64,000 bases of DNA from Trichopria drosophilae (GCA_030407085.1 CM059583.1:84920001-84984000); one strand, 5' to 3'; counted from the first letter of the stretch, positions 1-10,120 are shown. Numbers and translations are program-made. The notes: generated by a model from the sequence alone, not told the origin.

Positions 1-649
1 AAAGCTCCTATATTTAATTTACCTACCAAGCCCCTTAGTGAGCATTACAATAACTATGAATTACTCGTTATCAGCAGCATTTTTTATCGTCGCAAAAAAG
101 GGCAAAATACGTCCATTCTTGACATCAGCCGGCTTCTATTCGCCATAATTTCATGTCATTTAATTTCTAATTCAAGCCGTATTGTTGCATCTACTATACG
201 AAGCGGGCAATGGCGGACGCAAGATGAAAAATGACAGGAAATAGTTCCCCGACTCTATGAGGATTCGGGCGTATACGTGAACCGTATATTTTTCTATGCT
301 TTTACGGGCGCTTAGCAGGGCCCGCTTCCCTCGTGGGACTCACACAAGCAATACTGACGTCTAAAAGGGACGAACACATGCGTATACATAAGAAATAACT
401 TCACGGCTCATGTCAGCCTTCTTACAATACGGATTATACACCCCCGAGACGTTTTCCGCCATTATAACGAAATAGATAAAAACTAGTACGAATCGTTTGG
501 GTTGATTGCGATTACCGATTTTCCGTTTGCGACTTCGTCGTTTCAAAGTTATTTGCGAAAAACGAAATGACCGACCAACTTCACGTGCGCATTTTTCAAA
601 ACGCTTTTACTCGGTAACCAATCGATCAATTTCGTCCAAATTAAGCTTG
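1..649. other. No gene seen; sequence approaching the satellite-like repeat
   Basis: I see no supported coding region here. Short open frames on the minus strand (361-546) lack any family resemblance. From about 650 the sequence resembles the tandem repeat that follows. Confidence 0.5.
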
Positions 650-1560
650 ATCATTTGCGATTCGTTTGGGAATTATGAATTATGAAAAGTGCTTTTTCGG
701 ATAAATTGCAAAATAAAAAAAAATTAATTATCCTATATATCCTTTATATACAAAATTCATTAAAAGGTTTGCGATTTATTTGCAATCAGTATCAAACATT
801 TGTTTGCAAATTCAGATAATATGCCAATTTTCCGAATATAATCAGATATAATGTAACAATAAACGAATTATATAAAGTTGCTAGATCCAGCCCACCTCGA
901 TATATAAGATCCTTTAGAAGGTATGCGGCTTTTTTACAATCGGTCTCAAACGTTTGCGGTTCGTTTGCGAATTGAGATAATATTCGAATTTTCGAATATA
1001 ATCAGAAATAATGACAATATAAAGGAATTATATACAGTTACTATATCCAGTTCGCCTCAATATACAAAATTTATAAAAAGGTTTGCGATTTTTTGTAGAT
1101 AGTCTCAAATGTTTGCGATTCGTTTGCGAATTTGGATAATATGCCGATCTCCTGAATATAATCAGAAATAATGCGAAAACACGCAAGTTATCTAAAGTTA
1201 CTATATCCAGCCTCCCCCGATATGCAAAATCCCTTAAAAGGTTTGCGATTTGTTTGCAATCGGTCTCAAACGTTTCCCTACTGAAAATGATGGTAAAATC
1301 GCATGATAAATCATATGATCTTTTTATAATTTAGCTGATCCATGTAGTATTTCATGTGTTTTCTTATGCTATTACGAAACATAATATTAGTATGACAATT
1401 TGCATGGAAAGTTTCTTGAATTGTGTGTGATATTAAAAAAATGATTAAAAGATCATATGATTTATCATATGCTTTATCATATGATTGTACCGTCTTCTCA
1501 GTAGGGTTGCGATTGGTTTGCGAATTCAGAAAATATAACAATCACCCGAATATCATATAC
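650..1560 (+). repeat. Satellite-like tandem repeat, about 160-bp unit, roughly four degenerate copies
   Basis: The landmarks AAAAGGTTTGCGATTTGTTT, then TCTCAAACGTTTGCGATTCG, then GAATATAATCAGAAATAATG, then a block ending CCAGCC-CCTCGATAT recur in the same order. Unit starts are near 760, 914, 1074 and 1235, and a weaker relative lies near 650. The last unit is cut at 1275 by a short inverted-repeat element and resumes at 1507. No ORF is conserved between units, so this is noncoding repeat. Units differ at many positions, so the array is old. Confidence 0.75.
1276..1506. mobile_element. 231-bp MITE inserted in the satellite unit
   Basis: The ends are inverted: CCCTACTGA at the left and TCAGTAGGG at the right. 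Sub-terminal copies of GATCATATGATTTATCATATG-like sequence also face each other. The satellite unit reads straight through when the piece is removed. Flanking bases (ACGTTT left, TTGCG right) suggest a 2-bp TT duplication, but a longer, decayed TTAA-type duplication cannot be excluded. The superfamily is not assigned. It is non-autonomous, with no ORF of interest. Confidence 0.65.
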
Positions 1561-1840
1561 TGGGGAAAAAATATCCAATATATTTTTAAAATGCTTGAGA
1601 CTTAACACAATTACAATCAAAATGCAACAATCCTAAGGGCAGATACAGTTTTTGTACATCTAGTACACTGCGAAGGTATATAAAAATAAACTCTCAGTAT
1701 ACAGAAACTTTGTTCTCAGCTACCACTGACTTACCTTTCTCAGAAATGTATGATTCCCAAAAGAAAAGAAAACATCTTGTTACCTTTTTCAAAAATGTAA
1801 TAAACATGTCGCAATAATAATTGTCAACAATACGTATTGT

Positions 1841-2045
1841 ACAGGGTAATCCAAAAGACCTGGGACTCAAAAGTATCACAGCGAGGACATTTTCCCGGAA
1901 AATGTTTCAGATAAAAGTTTAAGTAATTTCCCCCGGCTATTTAATGATACCATAGAATTTGACCTTGAAGGTTATTCCAAGGTCAAGTTTATTTTTTTAA
2001 ATGGAAACTGCTATTTTTTTTCAAGGATTCGGAAAGATCAAACAA
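1841..2045 (+). mobile_element. Terminal fragment of a DD41D mariner-type transposon (same family as 39005-41830)
   Basis: The sequence starts CAGGGTAATCCAAAAGACC and continues with GCGAGGACATTTTC, GGAAAATGTTTC, CTATTTAATG and GAATTTGACCTTGAAGG. The same blocks, in the same order, form the long terminal repeats of the decayed element at 39005-41830. Only one end is present, with no transposase, so it is a truncated terminal piece. Confidence 0.65.
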
Positions 2046-2102
2046 TTTTACGCCCGAATATGATATGGTCGATATTTCCGGCAAGGTCACAGGGGTTTCC
2101 AT

Positions 2103-4865
2103 TGTAACGTGGCAACACGTTACAGCTGTAGATCTGCGCGAGAATCAATCCGATGGGGAGCTGCAGAGCCTATAATGGGAGGGGACTGTCGATCGTGGCG
2201 CTAATTTTTTCTTGGCACTGTTGCTCGCGGGGGTCATATCAAGGGGTAAAGGGGGGGACTGCTGTAGTGGCGCTGGTTTTTGGATATGGCTCCAAACCAC
2301 GGGTTGGTATAGTTCCATAATAGGGGGGACTGTCGTTCGTGGCGCTAATTTTTGTAAGGGACTGTACTGAACCGTGGCGAGGGATTACCGCTCCGTACCG
2401 AAACGGACTTTGTCTTGCCGGGAGGCTTTATCTGGGGAACGATAACGATCACTATAAGGGGGGACTGCTGTTCGAAGCACTAATTTTACAGTGACGTTTC
2501 GTATGGTTTTTTGAGTTTTGGTTTTGTGATTTTGAGCAATGGCGGCCGGAGTGCCGTAGAAATTATAGACTTTGTCTTGCCGGGAGGCTTTATCCGGCGA
2601 ATAAGGATATTGTTTGAGATAAAGTGGGGACTGCTGTGAAGGCGCTAATTTTTTAGATATCCTACATTGTGTTGTGAATGTTGAGATTCCGGGGTCGTAA
2701 AAAGTAAGTTAAATTAAGTAAAATTAAGCTAAATTAAGTTTGGGTAATTTAGAGTAAGTTAAATTAAGCTAAAATAAGTAAAAGTAAGTTAAATTAAGTA
2801 AACATCTTTTTTGGAAAAAGGGCAGCACTAAACCGGCTATCAGATGATTGAGTAATTAGAGAGATTCAAAGTAGCTTTCATTAATTAAATTCCCCGTGCA
2901 TACTTTAATTTATCGAACATTGATTTAATACGAAGTATTATTTATTTATTTAGTTTTGTATTTGGAAAAGGTGTTCGTAATCGGCTTAATTAATTAAAGG
3001 CGTTAGAACGCCGAGAAAGGAGATTTTATGCACATTATTTGTTTTCTTAGAAGGTTCTCGTACGGGTAATTTCATAAATATATTGTGATTCTCAGTGCAA
3101 ATAATATTATGTAGTTTCATTTCTCGGCAATAATTGTAAACAGAGCTCACGTTGTAGACGGGTTTCGTCACCTTCTAGGTCGGTTACGGAATAAACAAAG
3201 TCATCTATTGTGTTGATAAACGCATCAACACAATGGGTGTTTACGAGGGATATCGCTTCTGGAATTTTCGCGAAGGTTCCAAAAAGCGTGAGGGGAACAG
3301 GTAGTAGGAGAAAGGCGCGGAAGGGGCAATCGGCGGCTAGAGCGCGGAAGACCCACGTGGCCGCTACAGCCAATTAGCGAGCGCCGTTCGAGGACCGTGG
3401 GGTGGACGACGCCGCATGATCGCCGACGGCGGCCGAGGAACTGTCATTCTCGGGCGGTCTGCAGCAGCGGCAGGAGCTTTGGACTTTGGCAGGTGGGCAT
3501 CGATGAAGCTCCAGGTACGACGAATTTCGGAAGGCTTCGCGTTCTCTTTCGATATCAGCCTTCCGGAATTCGTACATAGTTTCTCGCTCGCGTTGTCGAC
3601 TGAAGTGGTCCTTAAAATGGTTCCGGGTTCGTAATACAACGTGATAGCGACGTTATAAATAGTTTTCTTCCGTAATTCTTAGATTCTTCGCAAATCGATT
3701 AGCATCATTATTTCTTTTCGCGAGTGTAACTTTCTGTGGACGAGGTGCGGATATCGTCATAAATAACTATTCGTCGATGATTGCTCCAGAGCTGTAGCAG
3801 TGCTGTGTTACCGCTCTCAACTCGCTGGCAGCGTGGTCAGTACAGGTTGGAGTTAATAAATAAGTGCTCTAAAGTATTCCAAATATAGTTTACTTATATT
3901 TAATCCGATGACTTAATGTCCACTAATACTATGAGCCTAATGGCGGAAATTTCTGGTGTGGATCACACGTGATTTGGACACGGCACACTCGGAACGAAAT
4001 TAGCAACGTGCGACTTTTAAATAATCAAATTACTAATCGATTTAGCATGAAACGTAATAAAAATTATTCGTCGATCTAGCATCGACGTGCAGCGCGATCG
4101 ATTCAATCCGCGGGGATTTCCAATAATTTTTGATGCGACGATCGAAAAATGCGTGTGGTTAGCCTCGTGGAAATCTAACTACTGTCCTTTTCCGGAAGCC
4201 CGTGCGAATTTCCGCTTATGCCAAAATCGTGCGACTAGTGGTCGATTACAATAACTACCGTGGCGCGAAATTCCAAGTTCAATTAATATTATACACTATT
4301 ACACTATAGTACTACGATACGGGCCTGTCGGTAACACGGCGCGTGATCGATGCGTGCCCAGGGCGTGAGATGTCGACGCGAGTACAGAAATTCGCGTTTT
4401 CATGTCATGCGCGAACAGTCGAAAAGATTCGTGTTTTCGGACTTGTCTCGTGGTAGAGGTTCTTTGTCGAACAAAATACGCCTTAATAACGTGAATCTTA
4501 TTTCTGTTTCATAAAGGTATTCTCGGCCATTACTTGGCGTGTGCTACGGGCACCCGCTGTGGAGGCGCGTCCCATGTTTTTTTTTGCATTCTTTTAATTC
4601 GAAGGCTCTCGGCCCTTAAGGGGCAACCCTCATTTTGCTTAATGCTTCGTCAGAATAGGGCGCGTTTTCTAAGGTTAATATCGCTCCGCAGTATCTGATA
4701 TATTCGTAGAGTTTATGGGTGGTTCAGTTCTGTTTGTTTTTTTTGCGCGTTATTGCCGTGGAATCGTGGGGTTTGAATATTGAGTTTTAGTTGGACGGTG
4801 GACCAGTCGTCTCTTGGCAGGGTTTCCGCGGGGCACCGCGTATAAAGTCCCGCTCAAGATCGTCA
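2103..4865 (+). repeat. Diverged copy (probable solo) of the long LTR family
   Basis: The left end reads TGTAACGTG-gcaa-CACGTTACA, the same terminal palindrome as the LTRs at 6789 and 16107. It is followed by the same series of blocks: ATAGGGGGGACTG, TGGCGCTAATTTTT and GCCGGGAGGCTTTATC (near 2170, 2320, 2410, 2460 and 2580). At the far end (about 4820-4865), GGGCACCGCG and AAGTCCCGCTCAAGATCGTC match the 40-bp repeat array near the 3' end of the intact LTRs. The middle has diverged so much that I infer rather than see its identity. No clean CA end or target duplication was found on the right. Confidence 0.5.
2698..2802 (+). repeat. Short tandem repeat, TAAGTTAAAT-type
   Basis: About ten loose copies of AAGTTAAATT / AAGCTAAATT / AAGTAAAATT lie inside the diverged LTR copy. 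No equivalent is seen in the two intact LTRs, so it arose in this copy. Confidence 0.6.
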
Positions 4866-4872
4866 CGAGCCC

Positions 4873-5070
4873 AGATAGCAAAATCTGCCGCTGTCTGCAG
4901 CAGTCTGCAGGAATGCCGGCAGATTTGCATCACCTGATGCAAAATCTTGCAGCAAGAGCGCAGCAAAATTTACGCTTTCTGCGTCATCAGAATGCAGCGA
5001 TTTTGCAGCAGATTATGCAAAACCTTTGCAAAGTCTGCAGCAAATTTGCAGCAGACCGTGCAGGCCTCAG
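4873..5070 (+). repeat. Degenerate TGCAGCA / AAATCTGC repeat block
   Basis: Overlapping copies of TCTGCAG, TTGCAGCA, AAAATCTGC, TTTGCA and ATGCAAAA fill nearly 200 bp, in no fixed period. The open frame across it (4814-5101, rich in Gln, Ala, Leu and Cys) is a by-product of the repeat and is not called as a gene. Confidence 0.55.
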
Positions 5071-5217
5071 TTTTTACTATCTAGGGATTATAGGGGTCTA
5101 AATGGACACAAATACAAACAGGTCTGTTGGTGAGACGCATACAAACAACGGGGAGGCAGCGTGCATGTGGAGAAGGGGAACCTCTCTCTGCCAGCTAACA
5201 CGGATGAAAGCTTCGTT

Positions 5218-5840
5218 TTCAAGAAAGGCAACAAAAAGGCGCTGCAAGCGCCATCTTACGCATCCCCCTCACACCCACAAGCTGAACTAAAACCGGTGGC
5301 GTGGCGGCGTTAGTCTTTGACGCGATCGTTACTTGTTCGGTTGTTTTTTGTTGTTTGGTGCGATTTCCTTATCCATATTTTTAGTAGAATAAATATAAAT
5401 AAAAATAATACATGTTCATGCTAAACCTTTCCTTCCTTTCGATGTATATATATAAAAACTAATCATTAGAAAGCAAACATTACCCACGTTTGCTTTCCCA
5501 ATACATACATATTGTAAATTTTCATGGCAAATATTGAATTTTCAAAAATGTTAATGTTTTTCTTCCCCGGTTGGATAAATTTACCTCGCTCGATGCAGTT
5601 TCAATTTTTCACAATATTTGGAATTGCAAAACTACAGAAAGGATTGTAAAAGAAATTAATGTCAAGATTAACTATTATTTTTCTCTTTTGTTAATTTTGT
5701 TGAGGTTATGTTGCTTCGACCAATCGATTTTGCCAGAATTTTCGCCCCCCACTAAGCGGCACTTTTGCTAGTGAAAATGTATAATTATGCGTCTCGCCGA
5801 TAGATGGCGCTTGCAGCGCTTTTTTTGTTGCCCTTCTTGA
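5218..5840. mobile_element. Inverted-repeat-bounded element, about 620 bp
   Basis: An approximately 40-bp sequence at 5218-5258 (TTCAAGAAAGGCAACAAAAA then GGCGCTGCAAGCGCCATCT) recurs in inverted orientation at 5801-5840 with about four differences. Each arm contains its own small palindrome, GGCGCTTGCAGCG. Between them is AT-rich DNA with no recognised gene. It resembles a MITE, but no target duplication was found. Confidence 0.5.
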
Positions 5841-5869
5841 ACGCGGAGCTGTCATCCCTGTCAGCAGAT

Positions 5870-6788
5870 TCAATGCTGTTGCGTTGTATGCTGAGCGTTT
5901 TCCAGATAATGCTCGCTCGCGTTCTTTTTTTTACAAAGTTGTGAATGCCTTTCACTCTGAGGCAGCGTACAAATGAAAAAAAGAAAGCGAAGATTAACAG
6001 TTACAGGAGAAGCTAACGAAGTAGCTGTACTAGCAGCTATTCACCAAAATCCACATGTAAGCACACGACAATTACATCGCGATTCCGGCATTTCCAGAGA
6101 CAGTATTCAAAGAATATTGCATCGTCATAAGTTTCACCCATATCACATTTGACTGCACCAGGAACTGGATGGCGATGATTTTCATAACCGCGTGGTGTTT
6201 TGTGAATGGGCATTTCAAAAAATGCAAACGAACCACAATTTCTTTGCTAATGTATTATTTTCAGATGAATCTACATTCACGAACCATGGTGGCGTCAATA
6301 GGCATAATATGCATTATTGGAGCGTAGAAAATCCCCATTGGTTACGACAAGTTAATCATCAATGTCCTTGGTCGGTGAACGTTTGGTGTGGAATCATAGG
6401 AAATAAACTCATTGGTCCTTATTTCATTGAAGGTAATTTGAATGGAACAAAATATCGAGATTTCCTAGAACAAGAAGTACCATTACTACTTGAGGGTGTT
6501 GCTATGGACGTCCGACGGACAATGTGGTTTCAGCATGATGGTTGCCCAGCACATTTTTCAAGAGTAGCAAGGGAAATACTAGACCGTGATTACAATGGTA
6601 GGTGGATTGGTAGAAGTGGCCCCATTAATTGGCCTGCGAGGTCACCTGATCTAACATCTCCGGATTTCTTCTTATGGGGTTACCTAAAAGGTAAGGTTTA
6701 TGAACAAGTACCAACGACTCGTGAAAACATGGTGGAACGCATAAGAACTGCTTGCGCAGAAATTTCTGCAGATATGATTCTATCATGT
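5870..6788 (+). pseudogene. DD41D mariner-type transposase, copy C, 5' part (broken by the LTR retrotransposon)
   Basis: This copy is nearly identical to the transposase genes at 22001-23065 and 23620-24894. It is truncated at its 5' side, with homology starting near codon 25. It has a 1-bp loss near 5960 (GAGGC where the others have GATGGC) and a TCA-to-TGA stop near 6152. The catalytic region is still readable: SDEST, then QHDGCPAHF, then SPDLTSPDFF, with 41 residues between the second and third Asp. At 6788 the LTR retrotransposon begins. The gene resumes at 19489 after an ATGT duplication. It cannot make an active transposase. Confidence 0.9.
6785..6788. other. Target site duplication ATGT, left copy
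   Basis: ATGT lies directly before the LTR's TG at 6789 and again at 19489-19492, directly after the LTR's CA. The uninterrupted transposase copy at 24605 has a single ATGT at this point, which confirms the insertion site. Confidence 0.9.
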
Positions 6789-6812
6789 TGTAACGTGGCA
6801 AAACACGTTACA
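6789..6812. promoter_or_regulatory. Palindrome at the LTR terminus
   Basis: TGTAACGTG and CACGTTACA form 9-bp perfect arms around GCAAAA, and the arm includes the terminal TG. The same structure opens the 3' LTR (16107-16130) and the diverged copy at 2103. The LTR end is the integrase substrate, so the palindrome may matter for end recognition; that is an inference. Confidence 0.7.
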
Positions 6813-6967
6813 GGGCTATCTGCCACGAGACTCACAACGGGGATAACTTAAGGGGGGGACTGGTCTTCAAGAACCGCTAATATTTCGTATGGGTGCAATT
6901 TCCGAAATGATCTCATCACCTTATAGGGGGGACTGCTCCGAAGAAGCGCTAGTATTTATTTTGGTGA

Positions 6968-6975
6968 TGACGTCA
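6968..6975. promoter_or_regulatory. TGACGTCA (CRE/ATF-type palindrome) in 5' LTR
   Basis: The site is a perfect 8-bp TGACGTCA within ATGACGTCAT. A second copy lies at 8536-8543, and both recur in the 3' LTR (16285-16292 and 17965-17972). CREB/ATF and related bZIP factors bind this sequence. Activity here is inferred. Confidence 0.5.
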
Positions 6976-7010
6976 TTCGGCTCTTTTTGAATGATATTTG
7001 TTATGAATCT

Positions 7011-7234
7011 GCCGGGAGGCTTTTATCCACGGGGAAATGTTGCCATTATAGGGGGGACTGCTCCGAAGAAGCGCTAAATTTTAATATGGCAACACATTAG
7101 GATCCATATTTGTTATGAATCCGCCGGGAGGCTTTTATCCACGGGGAAATGTTGTCATTATAGGGGGGACTGCTCCGAAGAAGCGCTAATTTTTAATATG
7201 ACAACAATTGAGACATAGAATTAGTGGTTTAAGA
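7011..7234 (+). repeat. 112-bp tandem repeat in 5' LTR, two units
   Basis: Units begin GCCGGGAGGCTTTTATCCAC at 7011 and 7123 and include TATAGGGGGGACTGCTCCGA. The 3' LTR has three units (16328, 16440, 16552). The block GGGGGACTG...CGCTAA also occurs upstream, so the array grew from an older motif. Confidence 0.85.
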
Positions 7235-7986
7235 ATTAATATTTGGTAATAATAAAGGTAGCTATAATTCGGGGTATTATTCAGTATTTAATTTTATTTT
7301 GATTATTTCCTGAAAATAATAATTGCTTGCGATCAATATTTCAGGCGTAAACATGACTTTTCTATTTGCTTTGTTTTGGAAGTCGGCTCAAGGACGGCCT
7401 TGTTGTCGATTTCGAGAGGTACGAGACCTAAACATCCAGGGTATATCGTCAATCACGCTGCTTATTGCGGCGTGCAGGGGGGAACGACGCGTGGAGATTC
7501 TGGAATGTTCGCGAAGGAGAGGGTACGCGAGGGCGAGATGCCAAAACTTCGCGAACATTCGAGAAGGATGAGAGGAGAGTACCGGGAGGGGACGGCCAGT
7601 CGCGCGTGCCTGTACGGGCCGCGGGGCTCTCCCTACCCTCACGATCGCGGGAGAGAGGTGGTAAGCGGCGGCCGGCGCGGCGCGAGCTTCGCGATTAGAA
7701 CCGACGCGTCGGATCGCCAGTCCGTGGCAGTCCGTAGCAGTCTGCAGCAGTCCGTGGAAGTTGGATAGTCCGCTGGTAGCAGCCCTGGAGCCGAGAGGTA
7801 CGCCTGGTCATCAAAAGGTACCAACAGCCCTGAGCGCACCTAGTTTTCGGCTACGAAGTCTTTCCGTACGCCAGTTGTTGGATTCTTTGTGCTCACGGCT
7901 GTTTAGATAAAATGCGCTTTTCCGATTGTCCGTTGCCGTTTCGCGAGTGAGAGTGAAAGTGAAAGTGAAAAACGCGAATCGCCTTC

Positions 7987-8785
7987 GGTTATCTGAGTCG
8001 GGTTTTCGGTTTGTATCGTGCTTCGGTTAACTTCTGCTTTGACCGCGAATTTCTCTAGGGTTATCTTCCGGGAATCTTTCTTTCGCGGAGAATATCTTGA
8101 TTCGATTCTTTAACGCGACTGGGGTTATCTCTCGTTGTTTTATTCGGCACACTCGGGAAAAATATGGTTATCTTACGCTTTTTGTTCGTTCTCGTTACTG
8201 TTGGAAAGACGAAGCCCAAAGGCTACGCGCGTCGGTATGGTTAACTATCGGAAATGTGATCGAAGACCGTTCTCTTAAAATTCTATGAGATGGTTCGGTA
8301 GGGGGATAACTTCGTCCTTTTGAGGACTTCAGGAAAAAGCCGTCAGTTGGTTATCTTTGGTGATCGTTCGGTATCCGGGAGAAATAACTAGCGGTTCGGG
8401 CGAACGTAAGATCGAATCTAGTATGGTTACCTTTATCGTCTCGAAAGTGCGTGTCCGGTGTTCGGAAAGAAAGACGGTAACGAAAAACGGGAATACGACG
8501 CGTGAAAAGCAAACTCCGTCGAACGTGATGCTTTGTGACGTCACACCGCGACGCCGACAAGATGGCCGCCGGGTCCGATCCGCGGTCCGCGACGCGATCT
8601 CAGTTTGGCTTGGCGAGCCGTTGACTAACATGGTCGACGTTTTAGATTTATAGAGTGGCTTCTTATGATCGGAAACGCAAGCTCGTTAATTTTACCTTGG
8701 TTCGCTGGATCGCTCTTGCGAGCGATCGTACCTTGAACTTCCTGGTTATCTTTTCACTCTGTTAGAGTGAACACTGTGGTTATCT
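7987..8785 (+). promoter_or_regulatory. Cluster of seven GGTTATCT (AGATAACC) motifs in 5' LTR
   Basis: Exact GGTTATCT occurs at 7987, 8059, 8123, 8166, 8349, 8744 and 8778. The reverse complement, AGATAACC, contains AGATAA, the consensus for GATA-family transcription factors. All seven recur in the 3' LTR about 9429 bp downstream. Two more lie in the leader (10837, 10944) and one near 15902. An 8-mer is expected far less than once in 0.8 kb. The GATA role is an inference from the motif. Confidence 0.6.
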
Positions 8786-9072
8786 GTTATCTTGCCCCTC
8801 TTGCGAGGTGGCGCTATCTTATGAATTAACGAGCGGACTTTTTGTGCAATAAGAAGGTTTTTCTCGGGTAATACTCCTGCCGATCTGTCGGTAAGGAAAG
8901 GACCATGCGTGCGATGCTAACTGGACCGGGCCCTCCGCGCGGTTAAGTTACCTAGATTGCTGTTTCACGAGCAATCTTGTGGGGCCAAGGCTATCTCGCA
9001 ATGCCAGAAGGTAGTGCCGTGTTTTTGTTATGTTTTTGTACGTGAGGATAACTGTCTCTACGGAGACACTAA
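8310..9072. promoter_or_regulatory. Run of short perfect hairpins in 5' LTR
   Basis: Stem-loops follow one another: GTCCT-tttg-AGGAC (about 8313), TCGCTC-tt-GAGCGA (about 8710), CACTCT-gtt-AGAGTG (8756), CCTC-ttgc-GAGG (8797), CCGA-tctg-TCGG (8880), AGATTGCT-gtttcacg-AGCAATCT (8953) and GTCTC-tac-GGAGAC (9053). Several sit next to GGTTATC or GGATAAC. The 3' LTR repeats them. They could act in RNA structure or be relics of repeat growth. Confidence 0.55.
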
Positions 9073-9439
9073 AATTGTTGCGTATAAGTGTGAGTACGTT
9101 AACTTGAATAGCAGTGTCCGCGGTAAACGATAGCGTCCGGGTAATCCGTTTTAATTTAGTAACGAAAGTGTAGATGGTTAGATTAGGGAATTCGGGAATT
9201 AATCAGTCTGGTAATTCGCGCGGTCAGTTTGAGTGGGTTTCGGGTGACGTAATTTCGGTGATTTGTCCGGGTTTAGCAGATTTCAGAAAAGGGATAGAAT
9301 CAGTCAATTTGGTCGGTTTCAGTAAAGTTCGTGTGGTTCGTATAACGTCGTTCAGTGTAGCTTCGGTATGAGATTCGTATAAGTTCGGGTAGGTATTGTA
9401 GTGTCGTTTTGGGGAGGGTGCGTGCGTATCGGGCGAGCA

Positions 9440-9735
9440 CGGTTCCTCGACGGGTTCGTCACAGGGCGCCGCGACCGCGTGCGAAAGTCCCGACCGAGTC
9501 CGTCGCAAGGCAGTGCGCTTCAAAAGTCCTTGTCGAGTTCGTCGGCGGGCACACCGTATTAAGAAAGTCTTGGTAGAGATCGTCGCCAGGCACCGCGTGC
9601 GGAAAGTCCCTGTTGAGTTCGTCGCAGGGCACCGTATTTAGAAAAGTCCTGGTAGAGTTCGTCGCCAGGCACCGCGTGCACAAAGTCCCTGTCGAGTTCG
9701 TCGCAGGGCATCGTGTTAGGAAGTCCCTGTCGAGC
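9440..9735 (+). repeat. About 40-bp tandem repeat near the 3' end of the 5' LTR
   Basis: Roughly seven units of the form GGCACCGCGTGC-AAAGTCC-TG-CGAGTTCGTCGCAGG. The corresponding array in the 3' LTR (about 18869-19125) has one 40-bp unit fewer. Confidence 0.8.
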
Positions 9736-10102
9736 TCTCCGTCGGGGAATCGCGAGTAGAATGTGGCGTCCGGGGTTTGGGGCGCGAGGAGGGCGCGATG
9801 AACGTGGTGAACCGTCCTCGTCGGCCGTGGTCGCGTAGTATATAGTCTGCGCCAGAGAATACCGCCCTCTCCCTTGCCGAGCCGGGAACTCGGGACTGAG
9901 CTAGCGGGCACACCGCGCGGGCGGCGCGTCCATAAATTTGTCGAGCTTCGGCTCGGCTGGCGCCCTGTCTTACCATCCGGCGCGCCGTGCGGATTTTTGT
10001 GGCCCCCCCGGAAAGTTCGGTTTTTTGCAGGCGGCCACGAGCGACGACGACGGACGGGTGGAGGCGTAGATGAAGCGAGAGGGGGATGGGGGTCACAAAT
10101 TT

Positions 10103-10120
10103 TGGCGCCCAACGTGGGGC
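10103..10120 (+). promoter_or_regulatory. Primer binding site, tRNA-Lys type
   Basis: TGGCGCCCAACGTGGGGC starts five bases after the LTR's terminal CA. It is the 18-base site known from retroviruses primed by tRNA-Lys1,2 (TGG complements the CCA tail). Position and sequence both fit first-strand priming. Confidence 0.9.

Larger units (their letters stand above)
6789..10097 (+). repeat. 5' LTR (3309 bp)
   Basis: It begins TGTAACGTGGCAAAACACG and ends GGGTCACA. It is 73 bp shorter than the 3' LTR. By eye this equals one 112-bp unit fewer, one 40-bp unit more, and three 1-bp indels. The length is far above the few hundred bases usual for insect gypsy LTRs. It contains two tandem arrays, seven GGTTATCT motifs, two TGACGTCA sites and many short hairpins. 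Open frames inside it (for example 7376-7768 and 9459-10112 minus) have no family resemblance and I treat them as chance. Confidence 0.95.

Noticed and set aside
3107..3639. Several overlapping frames in a GC-rich part of the diverged LTR copy
   Set aside because: Frames overlap on both strands with no family. Explained by GC content in old LTR sequence.
7376..7768. 130-codon frame in the 5' LTR and its twin at 16805-17197
   Set aside because: It is conserved only because the LTRs are near-identical. Composition is GC-driven (Arg/Gly/Ser) and no domain is seen.
9459..10112. 217-codon minus-strand frame in the 5' LTR, partly repeated in the 3' LTR at 18653-19502
   Set aside because: It runs across the 40-bp tandem array, and its repeating Arg/Thr/Asp pattern follows the DNA repeat.
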